From Lactobacillus johnsonii (GTDB lineage Bacteria; Bacillota; Bacilli; Lactobacillales; Lactobacillaceae): a stretch of 64,000 bases of DNA. Position 1 is the first letter of the stretch. Each line of letters begins with the position of its first letter. The DNA is taken from positions 248,001 through 312,000 of the forward strand of contig NZ_CP059055.1 of the NCBI RefSeq assembly GCF_014058685.1, in the 5' to 3' direction. This document shows, piece after piece, positions 60,664-64,000 of the stretch. The position numbers and the translations under genes are program-made. The notes beneath the pieces were generated by a model. That model did no database searches. It saw only the letters and a program-made list of their open reading frames with translations, and had not been told where the DNA came from.

Positions 60664-61899
60664 ATGAATTATGGAGAAAAATCACCTGCACTTTGGGATG
60701 CAATTAAAAGTGAAGAGAAAAGACAAGAAGATACAATTGAATTAATTGCATCAGAAAATATTGTTTCCGATGCTGTCCGAGAAGCACAAGGATCTGTTCT
60801 AACAAATAAATATGCAGAAGGATATCCCGGGAAAAGATACTATGGTGGCTGTCAATATATTGATAAGGTAGAACAATTGGCAATTGACTATGCCAAAAAA
60901 TTATTTAATGCAGAATATGCCAATGTTCAGCCTCATTCTGGTTCACAGGCAAACATGACAGTTTATAATGCTTTGTTAAAGCCAGGAGATACGATTTTAG
61001 GAATGGGTATGGATGCTGGTGGGCATCTTACTCATGGATCTAAGGTTAACTTTTCAGGGAAAATTTTTAATTCTATTAGTTATGACCTAAATCCTGAAAC
61101 TGAAGAATTGGATTTTGAGCGAATTAGACAGATTGCTATAGAGAAGAAGCCAAAATTAATTATTGCTGGCGCTTCCGCTTATAGCAGAATTATTGATTGG
61201 CAGAAGTTTCGTGAGATTGCGAATGAAGTTGGTGCCTATCTAATGGTTGATATGGCGCATATTGCAGGCTTAGTTGCAACTGGAGCACATCCGAGCCCAA
61301 TTCCTATAGCTGACGTTGTTACAACAACCACACATAAAACTTTACGTGGTCCGCGTGGAGGGATGATTTTATCTAACAATAAAGAATTAGGGAAGAAAAT
61401 TGATTCTGCTCTCTTTCCAGGAACGCAAGGTGGACCACTAGAGCATGTTATTGCTGCAAAGGCACAAGCTTTTTATGAAGATTTACAGCCAGAATTTACT
61501 CAATACATTGATCAAGTAATTAAGAATTCAAAAGCCATGGCTGAAGAATTTAAAAATAGCAAAAATATTCGCGTGGTTTCAGATGGAACTGATAATCACT
61601 TGATGATTATTGATATTACCAAGACTGGCGTAACAGGAAAAGATGCCCAAAATTTACTAGACTCTGTAAATATTACGACTAACAAAGAGTCTATTCCTGG
61701 TGATAAGCGAAGCCCATTTATTACTAGTGGATTAAGAATTGGGACACCAGCAATAACTAGCCGAGGTTTTAAGGAATCTGATGCTAAAGAAGTTGCTAAA
61801 ATAATTATTGAAGTTTTGGATACTCCTGAAGATGCAGGAGTACTAGCTCAGGCAAAAGAAAGAGTTAATAATTTAGTTACTAAATACCCTATCAAATAA
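60664..61899 (+). CDS. glyA: Serine hydroxymethyltransferase
   Basis: Interconverts Ser and Gly with transfer of one carbon to tetrahydrofolate; a PLP enzyme. 411 residues: start with [23 protein letters not shown] Lys in [18 protein letters not shown] (near 223-240). ATG 60664 after GGGAGGAATTTATAG. The next transcription unit has its own promoter. Confidence 0.96.
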   Translation: MNYGEKSPALWDAIKSEEKRQEDTIELIASENIVSDAVREAQGSVLTNKYAEGYPGKRYYGGCQYIDKVEQLAIDYAKKLFNAEYANVQPHSGSQANMTVYNALLKPGDTILGMGMDAGGHLTHGSKVNFSGKIFNSISYDLNPETEELDFERIRQIAIEKKPKLIIAGASAYSRIIDWQKFREIANEVGAYLMVDMAHIAGLVATGAHPSPIPIADVVTTTTHKTLRGPRGGMILSNNKELGKKIDSALFPGTQGGPLEHVIAAKAQAFYEDLQPEFTQYIDQVIKNSKAMAEEFKNSKNIRVVSDGTDNHLMIIDITKTGVTGKDAQNLLDSVNITTNKESIPGDKRSPFITSGLRIGTPAITSRGFKESDAKEVAKIIIEVLDTPEDAGVLAQAKERVNNLVTKYPIK

Positions 61900-61905
61900 A
61901 AGCTA

Positions 61906-61934
61906 TTGACAGAAAAATATAAGCCAATTACAAT
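61906..61934 (+). promoter_or_regulatory. Promoter of the trpX leader
   Basis: TTGACA at 61906-61911, 17 bases, TACAAT at 61929-61934. It sits right after the glyA stop, making the transporter transcript independent. Confidence 0.6.
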
Positions 61935-61964
61935 ATAATTAAATTTTTTAAGGAGTAGTTAATT

Positions 61965-62015
61965 ATGAATACACAAGCTAAGTTTATGAAAAATAATCGT
62001 TGGCAAGGCCAGTAA
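61965..62015 (+). CDS. Leader peptide with single Trp codon, 16 residues
   Basis: The frame MNTQAKFMKNNRWQGQ has AAGGAG 9 bases upstream, so it is likely translated. One Trp codon lies four codons before the stop. It is followed by two hairpins and two terminators before a TrpX-like transporter gene. The combination suggests that ribosome stalling or charged-tRNA-Trp level controls read-through. No T-box sequence (the conserved antiterminator bulge) is present. Mechanism inferred. Confidence 0.6.
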   Translation: MNTQAKFMKNNRWQGQ

Positions 62016-62084
62016 ATCAGGTTGTTAAGCAAGATGCAACCTGAAAGACTCAGATTGTATCTGTGCTGGCTGTGTATTTATTGT

Positions 62085-62115
62085 GGTCTGCATGGAATAA
62101 CATGCAGACCTTTTT
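62085..62115 (+). terminator. Terminator 1 of the trpX leader
   Basis: Ten perfect base pairs, loop GAATAA, five Ts. Confidence 0.85.
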
Positions 62116-62134
62116 CTTTTTGTGATAAAAAAGT

Positions 62135-62173
62135 AACAGGAATCTGCATGTGAAGGTAGATTCCTGTTTTTTT
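62135..62173 (+). terminator. Terminator 2 of the trpX leader
   Basis: Eleven perfect base pairs, 12-base loop, T run; its loop and 5' arm share TCTGCATG with terminator 1. Confidence 0.8.
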
Positions 62174-62184
62174 GGAGAAAAATT

Positions 62185-63177
62185 ATGAAAAGAATGTATG
62201 GATTAATTGTAATTTTAGTAGCTTTTTTAACCATAGCTTTTTTTGGAGAAAATAAACAAAAAGAAGAAAATAATAAAATTCCCCGAGTTGGTGTATTAAC
62301 TCTTATGCGTCACCCAGCTCTTGATGAGATATATCGCGGTTTTCGAGATGAGCTGAAAGAAGAGGGCTACGTAAATGGAAAAAATATCAAAGTTGACTAT
62401 CAAAATGCAAATAATGATCAGAGTAATTTACGTACGATGGCAACAAAACTAACTGATGAGCAATCAAGGGTATTAGTTGGAATTACTACTCCAGCTGCCC
62501 AAGCATTAGCAAATACAACGAATAAGATTCCAATAGTTTTAGGTGCTGTAACAAGTCCAAAAACTAGTGGGCTAGTAAAAAATGAAAAACATCCCGAAAA
62601 AAATATTACTGGGGTATCAGATGCTGCTCCAATTAGGCAACAATTAGATTTAATTAGAGAATTTTTACCTAATTTAAAAACTTTAGGAGTAATTTATACT
62701 TCTAGTGATTCGTCTGCGGTTAGTGGCTTTCATGAGATTGAACGGGAATGTAAAAAGAGAAAAATACCTTTAAAATCTTTCTCAATTGCAAATAGTAACG
62801 ATCTTAATCAAGTTTCAGAGCAGATATTTAGTCAAGTAGATGCCGTCATTGTACCAACTGATAACACAATTGCTGGAGCGATGGAAACACTAGTTAAAAA
62901 TGGTAATGCTGCTAAAAAGCCAATTTTTCCTGCAGCAGCAACTATGGTAAAACAAGGCGGTCTTGCAACTTATAGTGTTAATCAATATGAGTTAGGAAAA
63001 ATGACTGGAAAGATGACTATTGAAATTTTAAAGGGTAAAAAAGTTAGTTCTTTACCAATCGAAAGAGTGAAAAAGGGAGAACCGATCGTTAATTTAAAAG
63101 AAGCCAGAGAATTAAATCTTCAAGTACCGCAAAGATTTTTAGAAGAATGTCAGAAAAAAGGAGCTGTATATAGATGA
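62185..63177 (+). CDS. trpX: TrpX-like ABC transporter substrate-binding protein
   Basis: 330 residues, a type I periplasmic-binding fold (PF04392/TrpX family) predicted to bind tryptophan or another amino acid. N-terminal hydrophobic anchor (YGLIVILVAFLTIAFF) without a lipobox, followed by RVGVLTLMRHPALDEIYRGF. ATG with GGAG upstream. Overlaps the permease start by four bases (ATGA). The Trp assignment rests on the family and on the Trp codon in the leader peptide. Confidence 0.85.
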   Translation: MKRMYGLIVILVAFLTIAFFGENKQKEENNKIPRVGVLTLMRHPALDEIYRGFRDELKEEGYVNGKNIKVDYQNANNDQSNLRTMATKLTDEQSRVLVGITTPAAQALANTTNKIPIVLGAVTSPKTSGLVKNEKHPEKNITGVSDAAPIRQQLDLIREFLPNLKTLGVIYTSSDSSAVSGFHEIERECKKRKIPLKSFSIANSNDLNQVSEQIFSQVDAVIVPTDNTIAGAMETLVKNGNAAKKPIFPAAATMVKQGGLATYSVNQYELGKMTGKMTIEILKGKKVSSLPIERVKKGEPIVNLKEARELNLQVPQRFLEECQKKGAVYR

Positions 63178-64000
63178 ACTTGATCGTATCTGCTATTGGC
63201 CAAGGTTTGCTATGGGCTTTGCTTGGCTTAGGATTATATTTGACATTTAGAATTTTGAATTTTGCTGATATGACCGTAGAAGGAACCTTTCCATTGGGTG
63301 CAGCTGTTGCAGTAGCTAATATTTCACACGGAATGTCCCCATACTTAGCTACTTTCTTAGCCCTTTTAGCTGGAATGGCAGCAGGTTTAGTAACGGGATT
63401 ATTATATACAAAAGGAAAAATTCCAATTCTACTTGCTGGTATTTTAACAATGACGGCAATTTATTCTATTAATTTAAGGATTATGGGCGGTTCTAATATT
63501 TCGTTGATTGGCAAGAAGACATTACTCAACAATGAATTTTTAGAAAATTTACCCCAATATTTTAATAGTGTTGCTTTGGGTATTGTTATTGTAGTAGTGA
63601 TTACTGGAATTTTAATTTTCTTTTTAAATACAGATTTTGGTCAAGCTTTTATTGCTACCGGAGATAATCCAAGCATGGCTAAATCATTAGGAATTCATAC
63701 AGATTTTATGGTGATCGTCGGATTAATGCTATCAAATGGAATAGTTGCCTTATGTGGAGCATTAATTGCGCAAAATAATGGTTATGCCGATATTAATATG
63801 GGAATTGGAACTATTGTTATTGCTTTAGCTTCAATTATCATTGGTGAAGTAGCTTTTGGAGAATTGACCTTAAATCAGCGTTTAGTGGCGGTAACTTTAG
63901 GTAGTATTATCTATCGTTTGATTTTACTCGCTGTACTGCAACTTGGATTTTCAGCTAATGATTTAAATTTAATCTCTTCAATTGTCTTAGCTCTATGTAT
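63174..64000 (+). CDS. trpY: TrpY-like ABC transporter permease (runs off window)
   Basis: At least 275 residues, starting MNLIVSAIGQGLLWALLGLG, with multiple membrane helices and the family segment NFADMTVEGTFPLGAAVAVA. This matches the permease of TrpXYZ-type importers. ATG overlaps the trpX stop. The ATPase gene is expected beyond the window. Confidence 0.88.
   Translation, partial: MNLIVSAIGQGLLWALLGLGLYLTFRILNFADMTVEGTFPLGAAVAVANISHGMSPYLATFLALLAGMAAGLVTGLLYTKGKIPILLAGILTMTAIYSINLRIMGGSNISLIGKKTLLNNEFLENLPQYFNSVALGIVIVVVITGILIFFLNTDFGQAFIATGDNPSMAKSLGIHTDFMVIVGLMLSNGIVALCGALIAQNNGYADINMGIGTIVIALASIIIGEVAFGELTLNQRLVAVTLGSIIYRLILLAVLQLGFSANDLNLISSIVLALC

Larger units (their letters stand above)
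62007..62173 (+). promoter_or_regulatory. Structured attenuator region with two terminators
   Basis: GCCAG (spanning the leader stop) can pair with CTGGC near 62066, enclosing hairpins CAGGTTG/CAACCTG and CAGAT/ATCTG. Terminator 1 (62085-62115) has a 10-bp stem GGTCTGCATG/CATGCAGACC. Terminator 2 (62135-62173) has an 11-bp stem AACAGGAATCT/AGATTCCTGTT. TCTGCATG occurs in terminator 1 and again at 62143-62150, so the 3' arm of terminator 1 can instead pair with terminator 2. This is a ready-made switch. Confidence 0.6.

Noticed and set aside
61900-62184. T-box riboswitch before trpX
   Set aside because: No T-box consensus or specifier-loop architecture could be found; the region fits a leader peptide and tandem terminators better.
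1-64000. CRISPR arrays, tRNA and rRNA genes
   Set aside because: No regularly spaced repeats, cloverleaf-like sequences or conserved rRNA segments were seen in the window.

Overview
The window looks like a chromosomal segment of a low-GC lactic acid bacterium, most likely the Lactobacillus gasseri/johnsonii group. This rests on AT-rich DNA, the gene families and order (metG-tatD-rnmV-ksgA-veg-purR-glmU-prs, a maltodextrin operon, rpoE-pyrG-murA, xpt-pbuX, guaA, frc-oxc) and lactobacillus-type protein sequences; the species is inferred, not proven. No rRNA, tRNA or CRISPR array was seen.

Layout. 1-1.65 kb: end of an unknown gene, then a Mg2+-sensing M-box leader in front of a shortened P-type ATPase that lacks its catalytic motifs. 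1.7-9.7 kb: housekeeping genes for translation, rRNA processing, cell wall and PRPP. 9.7-23.8 kb: a complete maltose/maltodextrin module: LacI-type regulator, three GH13 enzymes, GH65 maltose phosphorylase, beta-phosphoglucomutase and an MsmK-MalE-MalF-MalG transporter. Two promoters share one architecture (an ACCGGT palindrome, then an AAGCGCTT cre-like site). 23.8-34.1 kb: HD hydrolase, DUF1934, RNA polymerase delta, CTP synthase with a CTP-type attenuator, a MurA with Asp in place of the catalytic Cys, guanine-riboswitch-controlled xpt-pbuX, an orphan membrane protein and guaA.

34.1-50.5 kb is the accessory region. It holds two redox/drug-type regulator-enzyme pairs, a dehydrogenase split by an in-frame amber codon, a yjdF riboswitch and its gene, and two near-identical ~380-bp loci. 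Each of those loci encodes a 30-residue holin-like toxin convergent with a short RNA, the layout of a type I toxin-antitoxin system. It also holds a cell-surface gene broken by an IS30-family and an ISL3-family element, both with clear ends and target duplications, an ABC/LytTR/DUF3021 locus, a GNAT enzyme, a 46-residue protein with nine cysteines, and an Rrf2 regulator.

50.7-64 kb: oxalate degradation genes (frc, oxc) with a divergent AEC transporter, a lipoprotein with repeated DGDI motifs, HxlR and nitroreductase genes, a C69 dipeptidase, glyA, and the start of a TrpXY-like ABC transporter. The transporter is preceded by an unusual leader: a 16-codon ORF with one Trp codon, then two terminators with a competing pairing.

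The observations I would check first are the duplicated toxin/RNA loci, the trpX leader, the dead MgtA-like protein under the M-box, the Asp-type MurA, and the small cysteine-rich protein.
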